Source: Whitmania pigra (Eukaryota > Annelida > Clitellata > Hirudinida > Haemopidae). From it: a DNA stretch of 64,000 nt. The translations under genes were made by a program, and so were the position numbers. Position 1 is the stretch's first letter; each line of letters begins with the position of its first letter. Positions 1 to 23,438 of this stretch are shown in pieces. Location of the stretch: positions 2,072,501-2,136,500 of the forward strand of contig JAJTWR010000329.1 in assembly GCA_021613335.1 (NCBI GenBank). Reading direction: 5' to 3'. The notes under the pieces are model-generated. The model ran no database searches. It was not told where the DNA came from and was given only the letters and a program-made list of their open reading frames with translations.

Positions 1-33
1 TTCAAAGGAGCTCATGCTGATCTTTGATTCCTC

Positions 34-252
34 TTAGTGATGACGATAATGTTGATGACGATGGTGGTTGTGATAATGATGGTGATGATGATGAAGGCAA
101 TTAAGGCTTTGGAATGGTAATGATGACGATATCGATAATTTTGATATTATTTTATAATCAACTATTACGTCATCACAAATTATCAACAACATCATTACCA
201 TCAACATCATCATCACCAACAACATCATCATCATCATTGACATCATCATCGA

Positions 253-285
<33 letters not shown>

Positions 286-310
286 TGACATCATCATCAC
301 GGCGTTTTTG
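34..310. repeat. CAT/ATG trinucleotide microsatellite
   Basis: Degenerate CAT/ATG triplets, densest at about 195-300. They produce Met-rich and Ser-rich open frames on the two strands that are only translations of the repeat. A smaller patch of the same triplet lies at 780-815. The stretch from 310 to 1017 otherwise holds nothing I can assign, apart from a probable poly(A) signal (AATAAA on the minus strand, about 979-984) for the FHL gene. Confidence 0.85.
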
Positions 311-1017
311 TTTGTAGTCTGTGGATTGGAAAGCCACTTCCTGTTGATTTGAATCTTAAATATCCAAAAATTAAAGGAAATGAATTTTAAAAATATCGCT
401 AATCTAACGAAATAATGGAGAAATTTTAAAATGACAATGTACTGGCAGTAATGGTACTAGTTTAGTAATAAGATGAAGAATCTTTATACAGCAAAACAGT
501 GCCACAACAGCTTTGTCAAACAAATAAATTTTATTTGAAACTAAACATTTCTGTTCTGAGGGTTTTGTAATAAAACTTTATCTTAAATTATTTTCATTTT
601 CATGTCAATAAATGATACCCCGTTTTACAAGAATTTTAATTAATTTTAAATAATTAAATAAATTTTGAATATGAGTTTACGTTTTGTCGTATTTTAAAAA
701 ATTTAATTATTTTGTTATAATTCGCATCACATTTTCGCGTGTTTAGACATATTTATTTTTCCGCCTCGAACTCGCAACCAACATCATCATCATCTTCATC
801 ATCATCATCGTCATCATCACTATTATCAAGAAATTGATCTCTCAAATCTACAAACTCCTTGAATCATGTACAACTAAAACATCGAGGTACTGAATGAAAT
901 GCTAGGTTAAAACTCAGACGAGAAGAAATGACTGCCGCAGAATTCGACAGAATTAAAAGTAAAAAAAACTGATGTAGATTTTATTCCTCAAAAAGCTTTA
1001 GAAAATGGAGCGGACGC

Positions 1018-4648
<3,631 letters not shown>

Positions 4649-4864
4649 CTGGAAAATAAAGGCGAAAAAATCGATTATTTTACCTTTGTTTTTGTTGCTA
4701 CGGTAACTATGTATTATTGCTATGAAGTTGTTTGAAATTAATCAATACTAAATATTAACCGTTATTCAACAATTACGATATTAGTTGTACTCGAGTAAAA
4801 AGGCGCCTCATTAGCATATCATTTCAGAATCGTCTGCTTAAACACTACCATGGCAACGTTAGAA

Positions 4865-5635
4865 TTAATTACTCATGTCAACTTTGCTCGTCTCGATCTT
4901 GGTGGCATAGCTCCTCTCTCCAGAGTAAGACTTGTCAGAGATGAGGATGTCTGCCTCAGAAACGAACAGCCGGTTGTTCTGAAGTTGTCGATGTTGTTGG
5001 AAGAAGTTCTGGTCATTCTCCAGCAAGCTGTTACTGGCAGTGTCACCACTCTCTCCTTGGAAAACATCGCCTGCTTCCTGCACCGAAGTTTCGTTCCAAT
5101 TGTGAGAGATGCTCGATCTTCTGTACCTTCCAGGAGGCACGCAAGATTGATCTCCATCTTCATCGACCTGCAAATATTTCCTTAGATTGCACTTTTAATA
5201 ATAAGATTACGATGAACTGATTGTGTTTGGTTTTTTTTTATTAATTATTACCTGAATGGTATGGAGGGTTTAAAAAATTAAGCTTCATAATTGGGATATC
5301 TTCACATGTGGTTTCTTTAGAGATACGTTTTATTGGCTTGTAATGGATGATCAATATTATAGGTTGAACGACAAGTATTACTCAAACAGCAACTCTTCGA
5401 ATTATCGGAAGTCATTTGTTTAAACATTTTCAATATTATTATTGCTCAAATATTTCCAATATTACCATTGCTCAAATATTTTTAATGTTGATATTGTTTA
5501 AATATTTACAATTTCATTTAATACCTTTCTCCTTATCCAGTGGTAAAGCCGACAGAAAGAAAATAAAATTTCAGTGGCCAAGATGACGACGAAGATGACG
5601 ATGATGACAATGGCCACTTGTAAACTGTCAACCAT
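4865..5635 (-). CDS. short single-pass membrane protein, possibly the N-terminus of the FHL gene
   Basis: Exons 5525-5635 and 4865-5167, joined in phase 0. The first starts MVDSLQVAIVIIVIF and forms one hydrophobic helix of about 22 residues, followed by Cys-Arg and a basic stop-transfer segment (YHWIRRK). The second adds about 100 polar, Ser/Asn-rich residues and ends in KVDMSN with a stop. Read alone, this is a 137-residue protein with a one-helix anchor. An internal weak donor (AAA|GTTGAC, about 4877) would instead splice in frame to the 54-bp exon at 4595-4648 and on into the FHL LIM domains, giving a membrane-anchored FHL. The stronger-looking donor GTAATT puts the LIM exons out of frame. 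I recognise no family; the start is the only ATG, right after an acceptor. Confidence 0.5.
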
Positions 5636-7382
5636 GACTGGAAAACAAAGTGAGCTTTCGGTTAATTTAAGAATAAAACGAAAATATATTAATAAGACTC
5701 AATAATACAAAATAAATACACAATAAAAGAATAAGCTTAAGAATAATCCACTGTTTTTAAGTTATTAAAGCAGCTATAAATTAAAATTTTGTCATAAAAT
5801 ATCTTCGAAAATCATAAAATGAAATTAAGAAAGAAATAATAAGAACGTTCAAAAATAAATCGTAAATATTTAGCTTGTAACCAATAATAATTCAAGTAAT
5901 TGAATATATATTTTGCAAAAATTATTTCCTTACTTCAAACGGGAGATAGCACTTCACGAGTGAATGGCTTGCAATTCTCCTTCATCCATACTTGACATTG
6001 TCATACTTTACCCTACGAAGGTCGTGCTGAGAGTAAATTCATTTATCGGTAAAAATCAAAGTAAAATATACTTAAAATAAATAAAAATATAAAATGCATG
6101 TAAAATAGGAAATTGAATTTCAAGCCTAAATCCTTTAAAAACGACGGACAGCATGGAATACTTGAACCCAATAAAGCGGAGAATATAAAAAGACACAGTC
6201 GAGACAAAGTACGACATGAAAGTCAAAACTTCTCAAGTGGAAAACATGGAAAGAGTTTCACTCACACAGTCCAGGAGATGCGATGCATGTCTGAAAGTTG
6301 CCATTAAATGCAGGCAGCGTGGATGCAGCACTGATGTAGTTTCCCAACAACCTCATTTGCATACGGAGAAGGCAGGCACAACTTCCAGTTTGTTTGTGTT
6401 TTTCAATCTTCGTGTTTTCGCGTCTGCTGTTAATTTTTTTTCTTTTTTTAAGAAATATCTTTTAGCTAACTTTTCAATTCCATACGAATGATTAAATGTT
6501 CATTAATTAAGTTAATTAATTGGAAATGTTTATCGCAATGTTAATCATTTGATATCTCGAGAGATAGTTGGAGTGGAATGCTCCTGGATATGATGAGAAA
6601 GTGTCGCTGTGCGCCAAATGATATGGGAGTCTAATTCCTGAACTTCCTTTCCGAACTATGGCACTGTTGTTGTTGTTGTTTCATAGTTGTTGTACCGCTG
6701 TGAGTTTGCACGATGTAATTAGCATTGTGTTTTTGGTCTGAATAAATTAGATAGCATTTCCATGTTTTTACAAACAATGAGATTTCTAAAAATATGTTCG
6801 TTCACTTGTATCTCATCTCGATTTAACTATTTTAGGAATACATTTTTATTACAACAATAATAATAAAACGGCTGGAAACTTTGAATTAACAATTGCAAAT
6901 TAACTAGATTTACAAGAAAACGATAAAATAATTTCAAACATTTTCATTACACAAGACAAAATGCGGCCAAAAAGCCACCTTCTTTTAACTTATGGAGCAA
7001 TCATTTGCTGGCATTCTTTGGAGATGTTGATGTTGAGGTGAGGGAGAATTAAGTTGAGTAATTGAATCTGCTCAATTCTACAATATTTATAAATACATTT
7101 AATTGTATATATAATAAATTCAATCACTTTTTACTATTTCTTTATTAATATCCTTTATCTGCTCTTTTGAAAAATTTAATATTTTCTAGAAAAATGTTAA
7201 TTGCCTTACTAATTTAAAACAATTGCAATCGATGTTGCAACATATAGACATCTGGCTTCATTAAAGGTCTTTAAAGATCCTTGACCTAACAAATAGAATT
7301 TCTATTAAAAGGTCACAAGCAGATCTCAAGCGCTACGATTGGAGGCTTGCAACATTTGAAGAAATTTCTTTTAAAACTTGCA
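5636..7382. other. intergenic region upstream of the first dihydropyrimidinase gene
   Basis: No convincing coding exon. The last part, from about 6993, resembles 12371-13113 upstream of the second dihydropyrimidinase copy. A 30-bp core beginning AATCATTTGCTGGCATTCTT is almost identical in both. This marks the 5' end of the tandem duplication and may be a shared promoter or 5' UTR exon. Confidence 0.5.
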
Positions 7383-11413
<4,031 letters not shown>

Positions 11414-11761
11414 TTAAATAATTAAATGTCTGAATGTTCCGGGGAAACTATCAATGCAGACAAACAAATATTTAAATTCATAAACTACTTTGAAATAGAT
11501 ATTTAACTCAACTAATTACTTTTTAATAATTAAATAGGATTTTGATGAACGAATTCAGACGATAGTGATTCACTAAAATGAGATTTTCATATGATGGCTT
11601 GTTATGGTGGCAAACATCGAATAAAATTATTTTTTTCAGACTTCGCAAACTTATGTATTAGCTTTATAATATACTCTAAATAACAATGAATACATTATTA
11701 TTTTGTAGTTACGAGTGACCATTAATTAACATCTACAAGCACAATTTTTCATCTGTGTCAA
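11414..11761. other. 3' flank of DPYS copy 1
   Basis: AT-rich non-coding sequence with a poly(A) signal. Similarity to the 3' flank of copy 2 (16672 to about 16980) runs to about 11720. That puts the end of the tandem duplication unit just before the orphan unkempt exon. Confidence 0.5.
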
Positions 11762-11981
11762 AATTAATTAACGTAAGTTGGAATTATCTTGTGACGATAA
11801 TTTCCTGTAATCTTTACTCCTTGGATTAAAGAAATCCAACCTCGGGGTGAAACTGCTGTTCGGTGCGAGTGTGGCAATACGAACACGAGTCACCAGCATC
11901 GCACAAGGGAGGGTCTCCCCATTCGTCCCCTCGTTTCACGTTCGGACATGGCGTCGACCTGCGTTACTCTCTCGATTTAAT
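11762..11981 (-). pseudogene. orphan copy of unkempt exon 5 with flanking intron
   Basis: Positions 11823-11981 match 44961-45119 at all 159 bases. A further 60 bp upstream (plus-strand sense) is similar with small indels. The later position is exon 5 of the unkempt gene (44979-45096). The copy therefore contains the same 118-bp coding exon (11841-11958, minus strand) with its acceptor (GTAACGCAG) and donor (GAG|GTTGGA) intact. It encodes a CCCH zinc-finger segment, CPNVKRGDEWGDPPLC and CSYCHTRTEQQFHPE. No other unkempt exon lies nearby, so it cannot make unkempt by itself. It includes intron sequence, so it arose by DNA duplication and not by retrotransposition. It sits exactly between the two dihydropyrimidinase copies. 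Confidence 0.9.
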
Positions 11982-13113
11982 GGCTGCTGTGTCATTTAAT
12001 GTTGACATACTGCACATGTTTTTAATAAGGCTATGTCTTCAAGGGCTGAATTTTAGTCCAATTTTGTGCGTTTTCGTTATTTATTCTGTTATACAAAAAT
12101 CGTTTTCAGCGCGATCAATGGTTACGAGAATAACTGAACCTCTGGGAAAAGTTTAAATTTTTACGTTAAAAATCACGATAAAAAATTAATTATAATTTAG
12201 TCAATAATATAAGTATTATTATCAAATACTTCTATTTTTTGCATCTTTTAAGGTATTAGTCGCATTCTTATCTGTAAGTAGTTGTTCTTTTAAATTGTTT
12301 TAATTTGTTTTAATGGCAATCAAGGATTATCTTCACACTCGTGTCCTAAGTCCACTTTTTTTAAACTTGTTATGCAATCATTTGCTGGCATTCTTTGGAG
12401 ATGTTGACAGTGAGAGAGAGTTGAGTACTTGAATTTGCTCAATTTTTATTATTATTTACTATTATATTATTATAATAGTGTTTACAATTATTATTAGAAT
12501 ATTTATAAATTATAATTTTAGAATGCTTAATTACATATGTTATAAAATCAACTGTTTTTGTTAAAACAATTTAAAATAAATATTTCAATATTTTGATATT
12601 ATTATTTCGTTATCTGTTCGCTAAAAAAATCATTATTTATTGGGAAAGTGTTAGCTGTCATTCTAATTTAAAACAAAATTTCACTCGATGTTGCAACATC
12701 TTAATAGCTGGATTCTTTAAGTACTCTTGAGAGATCGTTCACTTGTGAAGTGTTTCTATTAAAAGTAAAATAGGTTTGAAACACAAAACTATCACGTTTG
12801 TCAAATTTTTATTGGTTGAACCGAGTAGAATATTTGATGTGAAGAGCATTTGTCAGAGTATTGAGACAAAATAGTTCTTGGGAAAAATTGAAATAACTAG
12901 AGCACCGAAATAGTTTGCTCCAGCAATCTTTACAAGAACATTAACTGAAATAATATCTTCTAAATGGTATAAAATATATTTTGTTACTGAAAACTTTTCC
13001 AGACTTCATTGTGAAAGTGCTTAATCTACCTGACTATAAAAGGCGGCAATCAGAACTGGGGAGTTACAACTCGAGGCTTACAATAGTTGAAGATATTCTT
13101 TTTAAAACTTGCA
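11982..13113. other. intergenic region upstream of DPYS copy 2
   Basis: No coding exon seen. From about 12371 it resembles the upstream region of DPYS copy 1. The short open frames here are not supported by splice sites or similarity. Confidence 0.5.
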
Positions 13114-16671
<3,558 letters not shown>

Positions 16672-17087
16672 TTTTTTTATTCTAAATTTGAAATTTGAAA
16701 AATTTGAGAACATTTGAAAAATGTCAGAATGCTCTGGAGAAACTTTCAATTCAAACAAATTATTAACTGCTTTAAATTGACTTTTCATTTAACTGATTAT
16801 TTTTTATTTAATGATCAAGATTTTGATGAAAAATTGTGACAATATTGGCGCATTAAAATGAGATTTTCAAATGTGCTTTTGGTGTGATTGCAAAAATCGA
16901 ATAAATTTTTTTTAAACTCTTATATTATCTTTACAATATATTAATTTAAATAATTTAATTATTTTATAGTTACCAGTAACCAATCATTTTATTAATCGTT
17001 AATCAGTTACAAAATAAATTTTCAAATTTAGAAGCTCGTCAGACATTCGAGAAAAATGACGTCACTGCTCAAGTGTCAGTTAAAATA

Positions 17088-20000
17088 ATGACTTTGTTTG
17101 TCTTTCTCCTTTCGTTAAAAAGCCATGTTTTTTTATTATTGATTTCGAAAGAGATTTTTTTCAACCAATGTCTTGGTTCTGATGCAACCTCAGCTGAATC
17201 GAAATGGATTTATCTGCACGAGAACCGCCTGCAGAAGCACGATGAAGTTTCAAATAATTCAACTTATCACGATCATTCCTTTTCGAATTACCATCGTAGA
17301 ACAAGAAAACTTGCAATAAACTTGGAATCTCAGGACCTTGATCATGCAGTTTATCAATTGGAAACGGGTGATTTTCAACATTTCCAGACGCTCGATTACA
17401 CCGACTTGAGTTCGGAAACTTTGGAAGATCACCAGCTGTTAGTGAACTTTTATGAGGACATTGAGCTTTCAGAAAGCCATAAAGGTAGAAGTGAGTTCGA
17501 AAGATCCCAAATGGTTCATAAAAACTTTGAATTTGAGAACCGACAGTTAGAATCTGGAGACAAAAAGTCAAAGTTTGATGAACATTTTAAGAACTACAAA
17601 CTTAAGAGAGCCGCCATAGAAACTGACCCTGAAATAATTAAAGTGAAGAAATATATTCAAAGGATGAGAAAATATGAATTTGACCAGGAAAGGGCCCGAA
17701 TAAGAAAACCTAGGTAAATAATTCTGTTAAGTAATTACTGAAAATATTGCAAATTAAATTATTCAAAAAGTGAGCCATGAATGAGTTACTGTCCTACAAA
17801 ATAGGTATGCGCCAGTACAAACACTGCACGAAATAAACCAGTTTCTCCTGACCAGTTTGCAAACCGTCAAAAGTTGGTTGGTTTATGAAGTCGATGGAAA
17901 AACTCCAAAACCAAAAATGGTCTACGAAAAGCTCTTGAAAGCGTTTCAGATTTACTACGAATGTCTGTCTAAAAAATTTGAACATTACAAAGAAAATTTA
18001 GGTCAACCAATGAATGACATTCAGTCATTCAACACGATGAGCAATGAGAAAGTCGTTATTGAATGCAAGACGTGGTAGGATTAAAATTTTCATCATGTAA
18101 TTTTATCTAATTTTAAAACACGAATCTGAAAATGGTGTAATCCCAGGGACGCCATTTGGGACGCCTCGGTTTTTTCTGCCCCTTGATATTTGGCCAAAAG
18201 CAAAAAAGGTCCTCTTAAGTTGTGGCAGGGTTTGCCCCCTGGAAAAAGCTAAAATTACGTCCCTACAAACACTGAAAATAAAACTTATTTTTTAACCTAT
18301 TTATTCATTATCAATTACGAAAATCACTACAACACTACAGAGTCAATCCATCGATTAATTGTTTAATTTGTTTATATAAATCCCGCCATTCGTCAGCAGG
18401 GTTGTGATGCCAATATAAAAGCAATTGGACATTAGATAAGATTGTTACTTTTTAATAAATTTGATATTACAACAAAAAATAAAATTCCATTAGTCTACCA
18501 CCGTTTACAAATGGAAAAGACTATGGTCTTGTTTGGTACAGACGTTTGTTGAGTGAGGGAGGTTCATACCAGCATCTTCCTGATGATGAGAATATGTTTT
18601 CCATGAACATGGACGGGGATCTGACCATGCACCAACTGAGACCATCTGATGCTGGAATGTACACCTGCTTCAAAGGGGATGCCCACGAAGCCACGTATTT
18701 CATTGGGGTGGATGATGTGGAAAGTAGGATCAGGGTTGGCTTGTTTGAAATGTCGGTTGCAGAAATAGTTAAACGCTCATTTAATGTAACTACTGTCACA
18801 TTTCTGTTAGTGTATTGTTGTTCTAGTTTAAATAAATAGAATTGCTCAAAAAAACTTAATAGGTAAAGAAGTTCTAATATATTGATAAACACAAGTTTTT
18901 AACTAAATCATTGTTGAAGGTTTATGAAGACATTGAATCGCTGACACAAGCCACTCAACCCGTGATTTTGGCAGAGTACAACTTGTACATTTTCTATCAG
19001 TGGTCCCAGTGGAGTGAATGCAACAGGTGCAATGCAAAGGGATCCAGAAAAAGAATCGGTACCTGTATGATCAAAGTTTGTTCATCTTTTTAGCGGACGA
19101 ATATATCAATAAATAATAAATAAATAAATATTTTATCATTTAAAGTAATATAATTTAATGGTTTGATGTTAATCCGAATTAAATACAAGACTCTGAATAA
19201 AACCAGAAATTCAACAAAAAACTGCCAGTCTTACCAAAAGATTCGACGATTTTGAGGAAGTTTACGAATGGCCTTCCATGCATCAGCCCGCTCATCCCTC
19301 ATCATGTCTACAGAGATGCTGCTCTGTCAAAGAGAAGAACTGAGCTGATGATTGCGGCCTGCTACAATACCTGTGTTACAATACCACCAATCAAAGTGAT
19401 CACTGACGAGCAAGAGATTATGTTATTTAATTTTCCTCACAAATTCTTATGTAGGGACATGCATTATTTCAAATGTAGGAACGGTAGGAGAATCGATGTG
19501 GTGAAGGTTTATAAAGGAAGACATTCTTTTTACGATGGCATTCCGAAACTTGGAATTCCGATTGAAAGAATCACGAAGCATGCAAAGTTGGAGGGAAAAT
19601 TCACTATCTCTTGCCCTCAGTGAGACGTTTCCTGCATGTTACTCTCTTTCTCTTGCAATCATTTAATTTACGTCATTGTAGCGTAAATGCCTCGAAATTG
19701 TCAATCAGATGGCAAAACGGAACTCTAATTCTTGACGAGACTAAAATGGGTTATATGACTCAATTTAGAGTGAAAATCAACGCAAGGAATGAAATCGTAA
19801 TCAAAAAGGTTCTGAAATACGATGAAGGATATTACAGGTAATAGCGCTCTTTCAAAAGTTAGTTTTGATTTTTTTTAAATGAAAGAATTCATACACAATT
19901 TTTCAACATATGCTAAATGATTTTCTTAAAATCTATTTAACAAAACATTTGTAAAAGGGGTTCCCATAAAATAATGTGAGATTCCAAAAGCTTTAGTTCA

Positions 20001-20250
20001 TATCCATCACTACCATTGCACAGTTTTGTTACATGATTTTACTATCTAAAAATGTTCGTTTTCCAGTTGCTGGCACCATCTCCAACATCTTGGGACTGTG
20101 AGATTGTACGTTGTTGAATCCGTTGACTGGCGTTTGTATTGGGATTCTTATTTGAAACAAATCAGTTTCATCTCCTGCTGCGTGTCGTTTATTTATTTTC
20201 TGCTGAGACTCGCTTTTCTAAGATTCAGAGTTCCTCAACAGTTTCGTTAA
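17088..20250 (+). CDS. FAM187: FAM187-like immunoglobulin-domain membrane protein
   Basis: Seven exons: 17088-17713, 17805-18074, 18494-18734, 18920-19075, 19207-19619, 19682-19837, 20067-20250. They total 681 residues with all phases consistent. Order of parts: signal-like hydrophobic start (MTLFVFLLSLKSHVFLLL); a charged N-terminal region of about 270 residues; a V-type Ig domain (VVIECKTW, LVWYRR, PSDAGMYTCF); the FAM187 hallmark WSQWSECNRC with RIGTC; the cysteine segment GLPCISPLIP to ACYNTC; a second Ig-like domain (FTISCP, KLSIRWQNG, YDEGYYSCW); one membrane helix (ISCCVSFIYFLLRLAFL); and a short tail. Human FAM187A, as I recall, is about 413 residues, so the N-terminal extension is unusual. 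The donor ATCAGG|GTTGGC was chosen for exon 3 because it keeps frame. Function of the family is little known. Last exon duplicated at 39597-39780. Confidence 0.82.
18144..18265. mobile_element. candidate short inverted-repeat element
   Basis: In FAM187 intron 2, the ends AGGGACGCCATTT and AAATTACGTCCCT are inverted copies with 11 of 13 positions matching. The interior is GC-richer than the intron. No target duplication is recognisable. Possibly an old non-autonomous DNA transposon. Confidence 0.4.
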
Positions 20251-21029
20251 CATGCTCCAACAAATTATTCATTTAAGTAATTTATTTTTAAAAATTAAAG
20301 CAGACATTGTAAAAATAGATAATAACTTTAAAAATCTTGTTTTAAAGAAATTAAGGTTAAATAATAAGAGGCATGTATTTCTCATGTTATATTTTTCAAA
20401 CAGGGATGAGGCTCAGAAATTGTGAAAATTTGGAAAAATTCCATTTTTTTAAATTAAATATTTTAAAACTAAGCATATTTAATTAATAAAAACATATCAA
20501 TTTATTTACCATTATCTAAATATGTTTTAAGTTTCATTTGAAACATTTTTCATTTGTTTTCTAGTTTTTGTTTTATAAGCTTTTATATTCAGCAAAATTC
20601 CAAAAAGTTTCAATATTTAGTGATGTATATATATCAAAAAGATGGTCAACAATTTTTTTTAGTTATTTTTTCAGAGTTCTAAAATTGGTTTACTACATAT
20701 CAAAAATTTGGAAAAGTACTCTAAGCCTTACTAAAATAAATTGTCTTAGAAAAATGTTGATTTTTTGAAAAACAGACACATATAATGCATAACTATTGTT
20801 GTAAATATATTAGAGTAATGATTTTTACTGGCTTTGAGATTTTTTATACAAAAAACAAAAGTTAAAATGAAATAAAAACATCATTCGATCATTGTTTGAA
20901 TTAAAATTTGTGGGTACATTTATGTGCATTTCACTGATGAAGTCATTGATCAATTTTATCGATTTCACTCGCCTTAAAAGGAACAGCCACAAAATTAGTT
21001 ACCTTACTGTGTACTTGCCAACTGAAGAA
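20251..21029. other. intergenic, AT-rich
   Basis: No supported gene. Short open frames at 20568-20768 and upstream of 21030 lack splice or family support. Confidence 0.5.
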
Positions 21030-21522
21030 ATGAAGTTCCTTCTAATCGTGGTGATTGTTCTGGTTATAGTTTTTTTTAATTGGGGTTCTCCCCAAGGCTT
21101 GGAGGAAGAATATCCAGATAATCCCAAAATAATTTGGAAGGATGTGGCTTCGGACCCTATCCTGAGAGTCTATAAGTCTGTAAGTGTTATATTATTTATG
21201 AAACACTCAACAAGTATATAATTTAATTATGAAACACCCAGCAAGTATGTAATTTATAATATAATTGAAAGGACACAACAAATTCGGTGTCGTGAAATAT
21301 GACGGTTGATGGTTTCGGGGAACTGGTAGAGTTGTTACCAGTACCGACCCATCTCTAAGAACCACCGTTAAGTGGCTACGAGTTTAAGTGATTTGATTAT
21401 GAATTAGTCAATTTTTAAATTTTATTTTTTAAGAGATCCAGAGTCAGGAGGAAACCGAAGAATCGTGATGGCAAACTTAAGGAGGAAGTGACTGCGCCGT
21501 TTGATGTTTTCTCCACCTTCAG
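21030..21522 (+). CDS. unassigned secreted or membrane protein, first two exons
   Basis: Exon 21030-21179 starts MKFLLIVVIVLVIVFFNWG, a typical signal peptide or anchor, followed by an acidic segment (GLEEEYPDNPKIIWKDV). It ends at a good donor (TCT|GTAAGT). Exon 21434-21522 continues in frame with a basic segment (RSRVRRKPKNRDGK) and ends at CAG|GTTTGA in phase 2. I could not find the following exons; the minus strand just downstream is taken by the TBP-like gene. Unrecognised. It may be a truncated gene. Confidence 0.4.
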
Positions 21523-21883
21523 GTTTGAATTCGTTTATTTTCAAAAAACTATATTCAAATAGCCAAAAAAAATCACACCAAAAAAAGATTCACAAATTCA
21601 TTAATGAACTATCCCAAGGGAATTAATTCCCGTATAGGGGATAGGTTGTTTCAATTTGACAAATTTAAAGGGGCGTTTGAAAGGGTCTTTGCATATATAT
21701 AAATTTCTAATGGTAACGACAGGTGAAAATTAATGGCAACAACTGAGAGACGATGAATAATCGGAATAATGAATAAGCGATGTAATCAACGAGGAAAAAA
21801 CCAGGATAATAAAATGAATGATAAGGTGGAAATGTGGATAACAGGTTCAACAGGTGGATAGAATGTGTTTTTTAAGATGGGAT

Positions 21884-22696
21884 TTAAAAAAAAAAAACAT
21901 TGGCACCAGGATGAATTTCAGGTTCATAGCTGACTTCAATATTACTTTCCAAAAAACTAGGAAATCAGATTGAAATCAGTGATCAAATCATTTATTTGAA
22001 AATGGCATTATAATTCTGAATAAAGTGTTTTAAAATGAGCACAAGTTACCCGGGTTCCTTTTGCTTGGCCGTAGCTTTTTCTAAGGCCTCAGCTTGGAAG
22101 GCCTTGGCAAACTCAAATAAATTGACTCCATATGGCATGTGACATATGGCGAGAATGTTCACCACCTTATATTTACGCATGGAGACATTAAAGCCCAGAT
22201 TTTTTATGAGCTTCGCCACGTATGAGCAATGATAGGCTCCCTCAAGGCTGAAGCAAGGATTAACATATAAACACAATACAAATCATATATGAAAATATAT
22301 AAATACTCATCAAGCATTTACCTGTTGCATCCTGTACATGCTACTTTGCCTGATGACCAGATATTTGCAGTGACTTTTGGTTTGATCAACATCATTGATA
22401 CCATCTACAGACCACATTTTTATTAATATCTAAAATAAACTAGTGATCTTTGTAACCAACCCCTTTCTCTTTCCTGTAAGTGACATTGATACCCCTCATT
22501 GCTAAAGTTCTCAAGTCTATGTGGCAACTCGTGGAGAACGTTGAGACGACATTACTAATAACGATGTCAACTTCTGCGATGAGGACGTATGATTTTAAAT
22601 TTGTGCCACAATGTATAATATATACAACAAATAAAACCTGGTATTTGTTTTTGCTTTTTTTTCTTCCAAATCACTTAAAATGCTACTATCTTCCAT
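21884..22696 (-). pseudogene. TBPL1: TBP-like factor (TBPL1/TRF2) gene, truncated in the second repeat
   Basis: Exons on the minus strand: 22675-22696, 22461-22573, 22322-22404, 22050-22247, 21884-21956. All phases agree. The product starts MEDSSILKVDIVISNVV and shows the TRF2-type first TBP repeat: DIVISNVVSTFSTSCHIDL, TANIWSSGKVACTG, LIKNLGFNVSMRKYKVVNIL. The second repeat begins normally (SYEPEIHP) and then runs into a 12-T tract, giving GANVFFF and a stop. The rest of the second repeat, needed for the TBP saddle, was not found to at least 20.9 kb. TRF2 is a core-promoter factor that replaces TBP on TATA-less genes. Introns are kept, so this is not a processed copy. It is either a decayed gene, a half-length variant, or an assembly gap at the homopolymer. 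Confidence 0.8.
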
Positions 22697-23438
22697 CTAA
22701 AATGATCACCAAAACCTAACACAAAATCAGGCACCGATTTAATTAAAAATTTCAAAATAACGCTTAAATAAAATTTTAACAAATGTACTTCTAAGCAATA
22801 TATAGAGGGTCACACAAACAAAACAAAGATAGTGGCAGCATATTTTGGTAAGATTATAGCAATGATTTTATAAAGTGCCCGACACTTTCGCAAAAAATAA
22901 CAGAAACCAAAAGGAAAAGTGGGTGAAAAACTTTAAAAGAATTAGGGTAATTTAAAAAGCTTATGGGAACGAAACTGACCTCGGATACTTAATCAGACGC
23001 TTTAATATTTAAAATATGCCGTCACTTCGAACACATCAAATAAAATATTTCATCGAAATCAATATAAAAAGATAATAAGTCTATACAAACGAATTTTTAT
23101 AAAAAAAAAACTTTGACGAAGACAAACAACTACAAAAAGCATAGCGATGATAAACATTTCACCAAATCGCAAATACGACTGCAGTTTTATTATGAATCTA
23201 TAAAAAAAATTTTAATAAAAAAAAATCTATTAAAAAGTTTGGTGTACCACAGTTTTTTCATATGGAGTAATATGCAAAATTGTTAATAAATAATTTTTAA
23301 TTATTTTTTTTAATGTAATTGTTTTATAAAATTAAATATTTGCAAATAATTATTAGAAAATAGCAGTTTAATATCATTCTAATTAATATTCATTTACTCT
23401 CTGATTGGCTGTCAATTTGTATATAAATAAAATTTTCG
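22697..23438. other. intergenic, AT-rich
   Basis: Very AT-rich with A-runs. No coding exon, RNA gene or repeat that I can support. Confidence 0.5.

Noticed and set aside
11823..11981. GC-rich 159-bp sequence present twice (also at 44961) and able to fold, first read as a structured non-coding RNA or SINE
   Set aside because: On the minus strand it translates into an unkempt zinc-finger segment with matching splice phases in the unkempt gene, so it is an exon and its orphan copy.
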